From assembly GCA_019633425.1 (NCBI GenBank), contig WSUB01000007.1, positions 372,001-436,000 on the forward strand: 64,000 nucleotides of DNA, in the 5' to 3' direction. The DNA is from Tulasnella sp. 424 (Eukaryota > Basidiomycota > Agaricomycetes > Cantharellales > Tulasnellaceae). The translations under genes and the position numbers were made by a program. Below the pieces are notes generated by a model. That model was not told the origin of the DNA and ran no database searches. It saw only the letters and a list, made by a program, of their open reading frames with translations. Below, one piece after another: positions 1 through 11,028 of the stretch (position 1 is its first letter; each line of letters starts with the position of its first letter).

Positions 1-451
1 ATTTTTCAAACATGGCCTCTTCGTTTCTTTCCACCTCCTCTTTGCTCATCTCGTACCGCCATTTCGGACGCTTTGGCGTCGCGAGGTCGTCCGAGCCCTG
101 CTGGTGTACGACGTCAATGTCGAAATGCGTCTTATTGGGGTCGATTAGACGCTGCAAAGGCTCGTTTGACGCCTTCTCTCTTTACGTATACAATGCGAGG
201 AACTCGGGCGAGACTTTGCGGAAGGCGGATTGAAGTTTTCGAGTCGACTCGATTTTCGCCGCGGCGTTTTGAGCGGCCGTGGAGATATTTGGATCATCTG
301 AGTGCATCCGAGCTCGGAGTTGAGCTTGGGCTGGACCTCTTCACCGGTTCGGTCCTGCATGTGAAGCAGGAGGTTTTTCGATTCCTCCGCGCTTGATAGC
401 TCGTTTCTTTTCTTTCATCTGCTTTCCTGATATCGGTTTCTTTCGCGCCAT
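1..451 (-). pseudogene. GNL1-like (HSR1/MMR1) nucleolar GTPase, 5' part, disrupted frame
   Basis: The minus-strand frame starting at the ATG at 451 begins MARKKPISGKQMKEKKRAI, the basic N-terminus typical of GNL1-type circularly permuted GTPases, and further down reads PKRPKWRYEMSKEEVERNEE, which resembles the conserved segment just before the GTPase domain. The gene runs off the window at base 1, so no G motifs are visible. The same frame is open and homologous throughout but is interrupted by TGA at 343-341 and TAA at 184-182. I found no GT or GC donor and AG acceptor that would remove either stop and keep frame. It is either a pseudogene, a locus with two sequence errors, or a gene with an unusual structure. 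The family acts in ribosome assembly in the nucleolus. The family call is reasonably secure; the status is not. Confidence 0.55.
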
Positions 452-1270
452 GTGTGTGGTAGTAAGGCCAGGTGGTGGGTCGCGGTCTCATGACAGGAAG
501 GGTTCGGATGAGCTCATGTGGCGCTTTGTCCCACGACCGCTGAGGTAAGCTTCAGAGCAGGCAAACTGTTGCCGTTTGTCCCGTTGCTCCCTCTCCACCT
601 CTTGCCTTAGGTCCGCCGACGCAAATTGTTGGATATTGCCCCAACCCTTTCGTTGGGCGTTTTAGAGTTGCCGCCGGGCGAAACTCGCTGGCAGGTCGTC
701 ACCCAGCGAATCACGCTGAAACGTTCGGGCACTGGGCTCGGCTTCCGAACCGATTCGATTCCTCCGAGCCTTCGCCCCGTCTCCCTTGGCCTGTGGGTTC
801 TCCCAGATAAATACTCACGATTAATTGCCAGCTCAGTCATTCGCGGCCATATTAAGCCTTATGGTCGGCGCTGTCTCGATGACGGGCGTGCGCAGTTGGG
901 GCCGGGAGCCCATAATTTCTCTTCCGCCTTCATGGAGCCGGGTTCCTTTGGCAACGGGCCCCCCGGAGCGTGAAGATAGAAAGTGAAGGCGCTTTTGTCC
1001 CGCCTTTTCCGTTGCCCGACAGTTCGCCACAGGTTCATGACCAAAGAGGTGTCATGCTGAGACTCCACACACTGCCTTCTCTTGAAGGTTTTTGCCGAGC
1101 TGCGCACCCCCCGAGATATATAAGAGGACGTAGCCCACCCGCAGCTCTCTTCCTCCCGACCCTTCTACTCCTTCATTCTCATTCATCTGCAATAGTCAGA
1201 CCTATTCCTCGAGTCTTCTCTCATACTTCTGACCGCGACAATCGATCATCCCATTCACCCAACGTTGACC
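452..1270. other. Intergenic region, divergent promoters
   Basis: No gene is supported here. It separates two divergently transcribed genes. Variants of a TTTGTCCC motif recur (near 527, 576 and 993), and the last part is pyrimidine-rich as expected for a fungal 5' leader. Confidence 0.5.
1117..1124 (+). promoter_or_regulatory. Probable TATA box
   Basis: TATATAAG lies about 147 bases upstream of the start codon at 1271 and is followed by a C/T-rich leader, the usual arrangement for a TATA-containing fungal promoter. Confidence 0.5.
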
Positions 1271-1815
1271 ATGTCGTCGTCCACCCAATCCTACACCCAA
1301 ACCTACATTCCAATCAAGCCAGCACTCAACAGTAGCAGCAGGCCAAAAAGACCTTCACCTCCTGCGTTCGGATCCCCTCAAGTCTTACAGTCGCCCCCAA
1401 GGCTTCTGGCACTGCCAGGGTCGGCTTCGCCTGTGACGCAAGGAGGCCGGACGAACCCCGAACTTGATCAGGTGGGTCTCACTATGCATCCCATGTGAAT
1501 CACACAGCCTTGCAATAGCCCAATATTGATCCGCCATGCCGTTCTTTTTTTCAGCTCGAGCAGATTGCAGACGAGATCGAACAGCTTCACAAGCGGAAAA
1601 TGTCGGACGCTTTGGCGGATCTCGGGTACTCGTCCATCGTGACGAGTGGCTTCTACGCTAGTCGGGCTCAGTCGTCGCGCCCGCCCAAGTTTAGCCCACC
1701 GCCGCCTATAATTGCCTCGGGGGGCGGGTCCGGGCTGGTGGCGAAACGCCGTTTGGATCGATCATGCCCGGCTGCTCTTCCGGATTCTCCCCGAGTTGAC
1801 ACCTTTGGCCGATGA
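1271..1815 (+). CDS. Small Ser/Pro-rich protein of unknown function
   Basis: Two exons, 1271-1471 and 1555-1815, are joined across an intron with a GTGGGT donor and a TTTTTTCAG acceptor in phase 0. The product is about 153 residues. The first 65 residues are low-complexity (Ser, Pro, Thr). The second exon opens with a short amphipathic segment (LEQIADEIEQLHKRKMSDAL) that could form a helix, followed by a conserved-looking LGYSSIVTSGFYASRAQ and then another proline-rich stretch. I do not recognise a family. A TATA box lies upstream and the splice sites are good, so the gene itself is credible. Confidence 0.6.
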
Positions 1816-2270
1816 TGAGACAAGGCCTTTACCCCGAACCCGTACATTACTTACTATTTAAGGGCCACTGTGTGGTTCCGAGTGTGTTAATCTCCCCGCT
1901 CTCCGATGTATCTATATATCGTTATTTTGCTGTATGCTACTTGTTACCCTGATGTGTAATATTGGTGTTTCATGTACAGCCAAACCCTGCGTTTGATATC
2001 TCAGCAACCAAACCTGGCGTTCTGGGAGGTCCACCGTCCGACGAAACACGGGTCTTCTCGCGGGACTCGCGGGAGGGGCGCGTTTTTACCATTTTTGTGA
2101 TATGTGTGAGATTTTGGTCGCGTTTGGGGGCGGAACGCGTTTCCAACTCCGACTGTTCTACTGTCCGGTTTCGGCCTGAACCGCAAGAAAACAAAAGACA
2201 TTCGCAATACCTCTTTGACCCGCACCTCTCCCTTCCCCCCTTCATCAACGCAGGCCGCGGTCTTTGCATC
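1816..2270. other. Intergenic region
   Basis: This holds the 3' flank of the small upstream gene and the promoter and leader of the first SMC6 gene. The last 60 bases are pyrimidine-rich. No coding feature is supported. Confidence 0.5.
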
Positions 2271-5200
2271 ATGGTTCGACGAAGAAAAGCCCAAGAAGAG
2301 TCCGACGAGGAAGAAGACGACTACGGTCCTGCCTCTGCCCCTCCAGTAGGTCCACCACACGCGCACACTCCGCCCTTTATAACCCTATTTGCCACCCAAA
2401 CCCCGAAATGGCAACTCACTTTCGTCATCCCTTAATCCTTAGGCTAAGCGCGCAAGAACTCAAGATAGCGAGGACGAGGTCAAAGATGATGAAGAGGACC
2501 AGGGTCTCGACATGGGTGAGGAGTTCGACCCCAACGACGACGAAGAAGAAGAGGAACGCACTCGGGCGCGACTCGATAAAGATAGGGCCAAAGCCCGCTA
2601 CAGTCGTCGGGTGAGCTCTTACTACTGGTCCATATGCCTCCGTATTTGCTGATCACCCCTCGATTCTTGCCCAGGGTGCTGCTGAAGCTGGGGTCATCTC
2701 TTCGCTGGAATGCGAGCACTTTATGTGTCACACGCATTTCCATCTCGACTTTAGTCAACAGATCAACTTTATTACTGGTTTGTACTATCATGCGGGTTTA
2801 AAATAAACGGCTGATACTGACCGACACGCTCTTGAACCGTAGGACGGAACGGAAGTGAGTTTTCCGTTATTATTTCAGGTCTCAATAGCTGAGCGAAACG
2901 CTTACCACTTTCTATCTTATCTTCAAACGCAAGGCGGGAAATCGGCGGCCCTCGCTGCTATCCAAGTCGGCTTGGGTGCCCGACCTTCTTTGACTGGACG
3001 AGGGTCTTCCCTCCAAAGCCTGATCCAGGACAATGCCGAGTGGGTCTTCCGTCCTTCCGTGGCGATCAACGACGCGCTCACGACTTCATATTTTTGTCAG
3101 ATACGCTGAGATTATCATTCGTATGAGGAATCGTGGCCCAGAAGCTTTCAAGCCTGATCTGTATGGGGATACTATCAAGATTATTCGCAGGATTCGGAAA
3201 GGCGGAACCTCTAGCATCCAAATGAAGAGCGCAGACGCCAAACTAATTTCGGATGTGAAGAGCGAGTTGCAGGAGATGTGCGACCATTTCAACATCCAGG
3301 TATTGTTTTCTATTCTATCTGCGATGGCCTTAAGCTCCGCTCAACTGAATTGCGATTTCTTAGATCGAATCGCCTTTGAGCGTCCTCACCCAAGATGCCG
3401 CGAAAAAGTTCCTTTCGGATTCCACCCCAGCAGAGAAATACAACTTCTTCCTTCAGGTGAGTCCCTCCATTTGACAATGGATGGCCCTGGAGTTGACGGA
3501 CGCGACGACTTAGGGAACCCAACTCACGCAACTGGCAGAAGAATACGAACTAATCCGGTCAAACGTCAGGAAGATTCAGTCTGCCGTCAGCCAGCAAAAA
3601 GAGGCTCTTCCCCAAATGGAGGAAGCTGCTCGTGAAGCCGAAACTAAACTGTCGGAGGCTCATAAAGCTCGAGGCCAAAAGGATCGGTTACAGGCGCTCA
3701 AGCATGAGCTTGCATGGGCTCACGTCGCGGGCAAGTATGAGGTTCGTGCTCAGAGGTTCACATCTGAGGGAACAAGCATCATTGACGGTGCGATCCACAG
3801 CAACTTTCGGCCGAGAGGGATGAACTGCACCAGCTCGAGAAGCACCCCGCAAAGTATCGGACTAAAGCTGACGAAGCTCAGGTAAAGTGTGTTCACCCTC
3901 CCGTCGTGCTGGGCTCATCGTTCGTTTCGACCATTAGGCCAAAATCGACGAGCTTACAGACAAATCGAAAGCTCTCGAGGAGCAGCTTACTGCTGACAAA
4001 GAGGAGAACGACAAATATCAGGAGGAACGCAAGGTTGTGCAGGACCAGATCAGGCGGAACGCTATGAAGATTCAGGAGTGCCAGGTGGGCCAATTTTGGC
4101 TGTGCAGCATTGTTGAGCGTGCACTGATCGTCTGCCGTATCCAGGGCGACGAACAAGAGATCAATCAGGGTATGGATAACACCCAAAAACTCATCGATGA
4201 GTTGGAGAAGAAAATCGAAGCGGAAAGCCTCAAACTTCAACGTGACGACGCCGCCAAGCGACAGCAGATCCTGGACCAGCTCGGTGAAGTCGTCTCGAGT
4301 ATGACGGCTAAGGAAGAAGAGTTCCAAGCCTTAGGCCAGGAGAAGCAAGAACTAGAAACTCGGGCTAGAGATTTGCGTGAGCAGCTGAAACAAGCAAATG
4401 GCGATCGAACCAAAGTACAGCAACAGCTGCAAGAGGTCCAAGGATGGCAGAGGCGAATTCAGGACCAGCAACGGAACAAGCTGAACGCTTTTGGAACGAA
4501 TATCGGTACGCCCGGATTTGAATATTCGGAACCGTGGTATTCGGATTCACGGGAAACCCTTCAGACCGCGTCCTCCAAGACATCCAGAATACCCGATGGC
4601 AGGGCTCAACTCCTCCTATCGGCCCTCTAGGCCGCTATGTCTCTCTTAAGGATGGCACATACCGTGAGGTGCTTCAAAACCAAATTGGAAATTCCATGTA
4701 TCAGTTCGTTGTATCGCATCCGGCCGATCGACGCCTTCTGGGCGATATTTTGCGTCGGCATTCAAAGTTCGTCTACTCCTGTTTCTGTTTTGTAATCGTG
4801 CTAAATACCCTACTCCAGTCCAGCACCAATCGTCATTGCCGAGCGTGACATTTTTGACTATTCGCAAGGCTTACCACAGGACAGCAGCATTGTAACACCG
4901 CTCCACGTCTTAGAGGTGCGACAGAGACCCTATCCCAAGGAAAGTCGACTAACCAAATTGCAATACTAGTGCTCAGATGAATGGGTGTCTCGCATCCTCA
5001 TCAACGCTCATAGTCTTGAACGGATTGGCCTAACGCGGAACCGCGAAGAAGCGGACCGTATGGCCGAACGCGATGTCGGGCGCGTGTTCTGGTCTGCCGA
5101 CCAATTCAAGGTGACGAAATTCCGGTGAGTGTTGCTTGGATGTTACTTCAACCACCCCTTGCTAACACTGTGGGTTGCACTTAGGGATGGAGGTTTCAGC

Positions 5201-7283
5201 TCACAAGGCATGCCTTCTATGAAGGGAACGGATCGTCGAAGGCAGCTTTTCGCCGGCCAAGATACGGCGGGTCAGCTTCGGTCCGTCTCGAGATTCTATA
5301 CCTAAACGTGCCTATTCTGACGTTGTCCTCATCTCAGGGACGCCGAAGAACGCGAGCGGCAGTGCCATCACCAGTTAGACGTGATTTCAAAGGAAATTGC
5401 CAAAGCCAACGCGGCTCTCCACGATGCTGATCAGAGGCGCAACAGGATTCTCGTAAGCCATCGTAGACTTTTTGCTCGGCTGGCGGTGCTAACGAAGCTA
5501 CCTTCACAGAATCAAGGCAGAGCCATTCACCAAGAGAAATCCAAACTCCAGCGCGAGAAAGAGCGGCTGGAGGAGTTGTCGAGGGAAGAGGCCCCTCAAG
5601 AGGTTGCTGGTTTGGAAGCTGTGCGTGATGACCACGTGAGACAAAAGGAAGAGTTCAAGGCATCGTTCAAGATTGTAAGTTTCCATCCCGGCTGCATCTC
5701 GCGAAATTCTTATCGTAGTCTTGCAGGTCTACGAAAGGAGGCTCCAACTCGATGCAGAGAACAAACCTTTGTTGGAGACGGCCAAGCGGTTACGTGAGCA
5801 TCTGGACCGGGCTAACGAAGTGAAGCAGCGCATTCATGTGAGGAGCTTGTATTCCCCCATTGAGTTCCGTTGTTTATACGTCTTCGAAAGGCCGAGATGT
5901 CGAAGCTCTTTGATCAGACGGTTCAGGCAAAGTCCAATCACAAGCATTACCGCGATAAACTCGCAGAGGCTGAGCGGAACGTTACGGCACACCAAGAGGT
6001 GAGCATCAACGCTCTTCATGCTGACCAGCCTTCACCCATTCTTCGTGTTCTCTAGAAACTGGCCATTACCGAAGAGGAGTACACGGTACGTATTCCAACC
6101 TCGCTGAAACTTACCGGTTATACTCACCACTTTGAAATGTCAGACATGGCATGCCAAAGCCAGCGAATACTGTGCAGAGGTGATGAATCCTCGCAACGCT
6201 AGCCAAGTTCGGAAGGAGGTCGAAGCTTTGGAGAAGGCTGTGAAGCAGCGTGAGCGTAGGTATGTAACAAGCTTGTCAGGATGGTATCCAGTGCCTTACG
6301 CTTTTGGGGAAACAGGCAGGGTGCATCGGTGGACGAGATGGAGGCCGAATGTGTCCGCACTAAGCGAGCTCTGGAGAAGACGAATGCTGCGATCAAAGGC
6401 CTAGAGGAGATGGCTCACGTACGTTCGATTTGGTTGCTGAGTTGAGAGATACTAACGTCTCTGTCATTAGAAACTTGAGTTTGCTGTCAAAGTACGGATT
6501 GAGACGTGGCATACTTTCCGGAGGAACATTGCGCTCAGGACGAAGGTAACGTTTCTCGATGTGATGGTAGTCGAATGTCTCTAAACTGATTATCCTTCGC
6601 CTTCATGTAGGTGCAATTCGGATATCGTAGGTTTTTTACAAGCATCCATGCAGCGTTCGATCCACTGACACGCCTTTTTATAGATTTGTCCGTTCGCAGC
6701 TTCACCGGTCATTTGCAATTCGACCATGTGAAATCCACTCTCAATCTCTCCGTCATGACGGCCGACCAGGCGCAAGCCCAGGGGACCCAGCGCGCAAAGG
6801 AGGCAAGATCCCTCAGTGGAGGTGAAAAGTCCTACACTCAAGTCTGTCTTTTGCTCGCTCTGTGGGAGAGCGTCGGATGTCCCATTCGTTGTCTGGACGA
6901 ATTTGATGTGTTCTTGGACGCGTAAGTGCTGTCCTACCCAGTCTCGCCCATGTCTAACGTTGGGTTGGCACTAGTCCAAATCGAGGAATCTGCATGAACC
7001 TTCTGGTAAGGTTACCTCCCCGAACCAAACTTGTCCAAGTCCTAACCATGATCTTTAGGCTGAGGCTGCTAAGAGCAGCGAGGCGAAACAGTACTTCTTC
7101 ATCACACCTTTGGTATGCACTCGCTCGAGACGGTCGATGTTTCTCAATTAACCAACCCAAACCTAGGATACTGGAAGTTTCATCAAGCCGGACCCACCCG
7201 TCGTCAAGATCAGCCAAATGAAGGAACCTAACCGTGATCCACGAGCTCTCGAGCAGAGGAGACTGCCCTTCCGCTCCGAATAG
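2271..7283 (+). CDS. SMC6: SMC6, SMC5/6 complex ATPase subunit (copy 1)
   Basis: SMC6 is a coiled-coil ATPase that pairs with SMC5 and the Nse proteins in the nucleus for recombination repair and replication-fork stability. The gene has about 20 exons and is open throughout once spliced. After an acidic N-terminus comes the head: Walker A (ITGRNGSGKS), the R-loop segment LTGRGSSLQSLIQ, and the SMC6-type HFNIQIESPLSVLTQDAA block. Two long coiled coils flank a hinge (STPPIGPLGRYVSLKDG and APIVIAERDIFDYSQG). The C-terminal head has the signature motif SLSGGEKSYTQVCLLLA and Walker B (IRCLDEFDVFLD), then KQYFFITP. Walker A is encoded by a 12-nt micro-exon (2843-2854) plus its neighbours. The start at 2271 opens a basic and acidic stretch like that of the second copy at 36009. 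The SMC6 assignment is firm; individual small exons may be off by a few codons. Confidence 0.93.
2843..2854 (+). other. SMC6: 12-nt micro-exon inside the Walker A motif of SMC6 copy 1
   Basis: The bases GACGGAACGGAA are flanked by a TAG acceptor and a GTGAGT donor. With the last G of the upstream exon and the GC of the next exon they complete GRNGS of the P-loop. The same micro-exon at the same phases is present in the second copy at 35416-35427. Confidence 0.85.
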
Positions 7284-8045
7284 ACGGGGCCCGTTCCTCA
7301 GAGCTTTTATCCCAGCTCGGATTGGGGGTTTGTCTGTAATTGTGTCCCTACGTTATTTCATTAAAGCGATTAATGCTATTGTACGCGCGATTTCAAGCGA
7401 GGCGCTGTCAGGAGATCATTGAGTCTGAAGTGGACATATTGAGGGGAATGTGTCTGGATGACAGAACTCCCGAATCATCTGACAATGCGTTTTATTTCCT
7501 TCTATGACGAAGGAAACGGTAGTGGATTGTATGTGGGTTGGTCCCAGATTGGCACTTTTCGTCGCTTGAAACTGTGTGACAAAGGGCGGGTATCCGTCTC
7601 CGCGTCGCAACGCACATCGTTTTCCCACCCTCGGGTCTGTCAACATTCTCCCAGTTCGGAAAGTCTCACCCCAGCACCGCCATATTGCTCCTGTTGCCTT
7701 TGATTAGCCGTGTGGAGGGTGCACACTTCTTTGAGGTTTGCGGCTTTTGTGAACCCTACACAAATGCAAAGGGGGGCGGTCCTCACTTCTTATACCCGCC
7801 AGTTGCGAGATAGCCTCCAGCCATTTCCCCACCCGAACTCTCTCCAGTCACCCCTTCCTCCCTCAACACCAACTCTCCACACTCGAAAGTCGAACAAGAT
7901 ATCTCATCAACAGTCAGGAATGCAAAATGCGGAAGTCGTTATAGCACGAAATTCTCTGCTCGCCAGCTGTTCACGCCTCTTCCGGGAGATTGGCCCTTGG
8001 TCGCTCCCAGTTGTCCCAGTTGCGCGAAGCCAGCGTCAAGATAGC
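7284..8045. other. Intergenic region between SMC6 and an unknown gene
   Basis: No gene is supported. Bases 7800-7900 are rich in CCC, CTC and ACC and look like a leader. The same frame as the next gene is open upstream to 7710, so an earlier start (7710 or 7920) cannot be excluded. Confidence 0.4.
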
Positions 8046-10078
8046 ATGTCTTCTGGCGGCGGCTCCGAGCATTATATACAAGAACCGGATCAGATTATCC
8101 CGTCCGCGGATGCTGAAGCTTTCGTCAGGTCAGGAGTTTCGGGATCGACGATTCATTTGAGAAGGTCCTGACGCCACCATGAAACACTTTGTGCCTATAG
8201 CATAACAGCAGATTTATTTCATGTGATCGGGGATTTGGAGGAGTCAGAACGAAGAGGAGCCCCCACCATCGTCGAGTCCTCTCGCCAGACTACGAGTCCA
8301 ACGGTCTGGGTGGCGTACTACAGGGCGCTAGAGAATCGAGCAGCCGACCTCGTCCAGAGATGGGATGCGATCACCCCAACAGCTGTACGTCACCAAAAGG
8401 AATCGCCCTACCAGAACCGCTTAATTGATTTCACTTTAGATACGGAATAGCGCGAGGTTAACTCGAATTCACCAGGACGAGGCGATCAACAAAATCTTGC
8501 ACGCTGTTCGGTCCAACAACTTGAGGCAATTCGACGAACTACATTTCGACTGGGAGAATCATCGACACCCAGTGTTGGCCTCGACAAGAGTGGATCCTCA
8601 AAGCGCGGACCTTCCATTAGACGTCCCCCGGTCATCTTTGCATATGGAACACGCGCGGGTCGGTAATTCTGTCACCATGATCGTTAGCCGTTGCTAACCT
8701 TTGTCGTTTTATGCGTGATAGGGCGTAAGCGGTGTGATTCATCAGAGTCGGACAGCGAAACTATGCACCTACGATGAGATTGAGCTGACGTATTACCGGA
8801 ACGAAGAAGCGTTGGAGGCGAAAAGAAGGCAGCTGGCGCAAAGGTCCACCACTGCAGGGATCCTACCACTTGGGTACATGAAAGGCGTAAGTACTACATG
8901 ATACCTCTCCGTCGTCTCGTGGCTGAAGATATCTTGAATTCCGACTTCAGGCCCTGGAGAAGAGGCTTGCGACAGGTCTTACCGTACCGGTCACAGTTGA
9001 GCCATTACCGTTGGAACCAATGTTGGCAGAGACTCCCAAATCTCAAGAAGGGAGCACTGTTACGCAATGGCTTCACGACGCGCATGGCCACGAGACAGTC
9101 TCCCATGGCAGAACTGATCGTCAAATCTCTGAGCCGCCAAACGGAGCTGGAAACCAACGCCGGCGGTCTGCACCGAACGTGAACAAACCCCTTCCTCCGG
9201 CACCATCCGACATGTCGGTGTGTTCCACATCAGAGGAGGAAGCTGAGCCCGCCACCCCACAAAGGGAACATTCCACGCGAGTTCCCAACCGGTCGGAAGC
9301 AGACTCGGATGCGACAGACCGAGCCCTCTCCTCTACAACCGTTCTGAACCGCAGCAAATCCGCTGCTCCTGAGGTCCGTCGACGTGATTCGACTTGGTTT
9401 AGGGATCATCGCGAAAGGGAGAGGATCAATCGTAGGAGAAGACGCGGTTCAACCGATGAGACAGCGTCCAGCGCCGATACAGTCACTCAGAGATCCGTGT
9501 CGTCCATACCAAAGCGAGTCGACCGGTCGAACTCACTCGCGACCCCCACACGAAGGAGGGCTAGCCTAAATGCAGATTCACGGATTCCCAACAGTCTTGG
9601 AATACAGGGAATCAACCGGGTTGGCGGTTCGTTGAGGGTGGACACGTCGAGAAGGGCGTCAAGGACTGAGCACGGAGGACGCGAAAACGTGACACCGTCG
9701 GAAAACGGTCGACGGCTCGAGGGAACACGGAGAGCACATAAGTACGACGAATGGAAAGGAGATCTAAGGAGGCCCGTGTCGAGGCGATCTTCCCTCCAGA
9801 TATCGGGACATGGCTATGCATCTCCAGGAACCATCCGAACACGAATTAGCATCAAAGTGGAACCAAACTCCCTTCTATTGGAGTATGAATATCAAGGATT
9901 AGAAGAAGATGCTGAAACGAAGAAGGCAAGGTTGAGAGCCAAAGCGGAGCGGTTAGGGGCCAGGACTTCTTCGCAGCAAGTTCAAGCAGTCAAAGAGAGA
10001 AAAAGACCGGCGGTAGCTTGTCATTGCTGCTGCTGTTGCTCCTGCTGTTCTGGGACGGTCAGCTCGGCTTGCAGGTAG
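8046..10078 (+). CDS. Unknown protein with basic disordered middle and cysteine-rich C-terminus
   Basis: Exons begin at 8046, 8201, 8440, 8721 and 8951; the junctions agree in phase (8128/8201 in phase 2, 8384/8440 and the later ones in phase 0). The N-terminal 230 residues are compact and mostly helical, with Trp-rich segments (SPTVWVAYYRALENRAADLV), and end in a Tyr/Glu-rich stretch. The remaining about 350 residues are disordered, rich in Ser, Arg and Pro (repeated RRRxS and PNxR motifs). The last 20 residues are ACHCCCCCSCCSGTVSSACR, directly after a Lys/Arg-rich helix. Such a tail could be palmitoylated and anchor the protein to a membrane; that is inference. I do not recognise the family. 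The start at 8046 is the last in-frame ATG before the first donor; ATGs at 7710 and 7920 are also in frame. Confidence 0.6.
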
Positions 10079-10221
10079 TAGGTGTACTTGGCATGCAAGA
10101 TTTACTGCGATTGAAGGACGGGGCGACAATGTAAACGATGGCAAAGGGAAGCCTTATAATAGTTTTTGGACTCTAAAATATGGTTGTATACGAACGTAAG
10201 GTTTATTCCTCTATAATAGAT

Positions 10222-10838
10222 TTAGTGAGTAATGGTATATCTAAACGGACTCGAAAACGCACCCATAGCGTCCGAGCGGGGTTTCGCAGCTGGAGATGGT
10301 GGCATCGGAGATCTATCCGTTTCAGCAGGTGTGACATCTCCGGTACCAACTTCCAAAGTTTGGCCCAATTTTCGTGATTTGTCTGGCGCTTCTTCTGACC
10401 CAGCTCTGCTGTCCCCTTCCTCCCGAGCACGGTCTGCGGCTTCTTGTTCCTCAACCTCCTTGTCGGCAGCACCAGCTAATGCTTCCATCTCGTCACGGAG
10501 TGGAGCTTGTGTCTCATCGGCATCCGCTGCTAGCTCATCGTCGCTGAAATCCTTTTGAGAGATCGCATTGAGGGCTCGGGGTTTCAAGTTCACTCGAACC
10601 GGTTTACCTGCTTCTTGTCCGTTTTAACCCACTTCATCACCTTGTACGTAGATCCCGGGGCAGCTCCCGCAGGGGTGACCCACTGCTTCTCCCAACAAGG
10701 GACTGGGAGCAGTCGTTGTCTCCGAGCAAGCTGGATGGAGGGTTCAGCCAAATCGCCCAATCAGACATTCAAGCAGCTTGCCTCAAGATTATGTAGAGCC
10801 TCCTCTCTTTTGTTAATGCGCCCTATGTTGCGGGACAT
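10222..10838 (-). CDS. BCL7-like N-terminal-domain protein (possible SWI/SNF accessory subunit)
   Basis: Three exons (10782-10838, 10608-10730, 10222-10551) encode about 170 residues. The second exon reads PCWEKQWVTPAGAAPGSTYK followed by VMKWVKT, close to the WEKKWVTVGD..KWVPV core of animal BCL7 proteins, which are accessory subunits of SWI/SNF chromatin remodellers. Next comes an acidic stretch (FSDDELAADADE) and a Glu/Ala-rich tail, which is disordered. The first intron (10731-10781, 51 nt) uses a GC donor (GCAAGC) and CAG acceptor; using the only GT in that area would leave an intron of just 36 nt. The gene is transcribed divergently from RPB2, whose start lies 190 bases away, so they share a promoter region. 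Assignment to BCL7 rests on this one motif. Confidence 0.55.
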
Positions 10839-11028
10839 ATTGCTTCTTCTGTTGGTGGATTGGGGTTACAGTTCCGAGGGCTATTCGAACCGTGCGAAAG
10901 CCGGTTCAAAAGCTCGTAACTCCGGGCTCGAGAGATTTCTGTCTGAACCACCCGGACGACCACCACTTCCCCATTCAAGCTGAAGGGTGTTGTAGGGTCA
11001 GCCAAATCTTGAAGCCTATTTCTACACA

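Noticed and set aside
626..973. 115-residue + strand open frame in the first intergenic region
   Set aside because: No homology I recognise, no splice support, overlapped by other frames on the minus strand, and it lies in the expected promoter of the gene at 1271.
2271..7283. Possibility that this gene is SMC3 or SMC5
   Set aside because: The block after Walker A (HFNIQ.E.PLSVLTQD) and the SLTGRGSSL-type segment are specific to SMC6.
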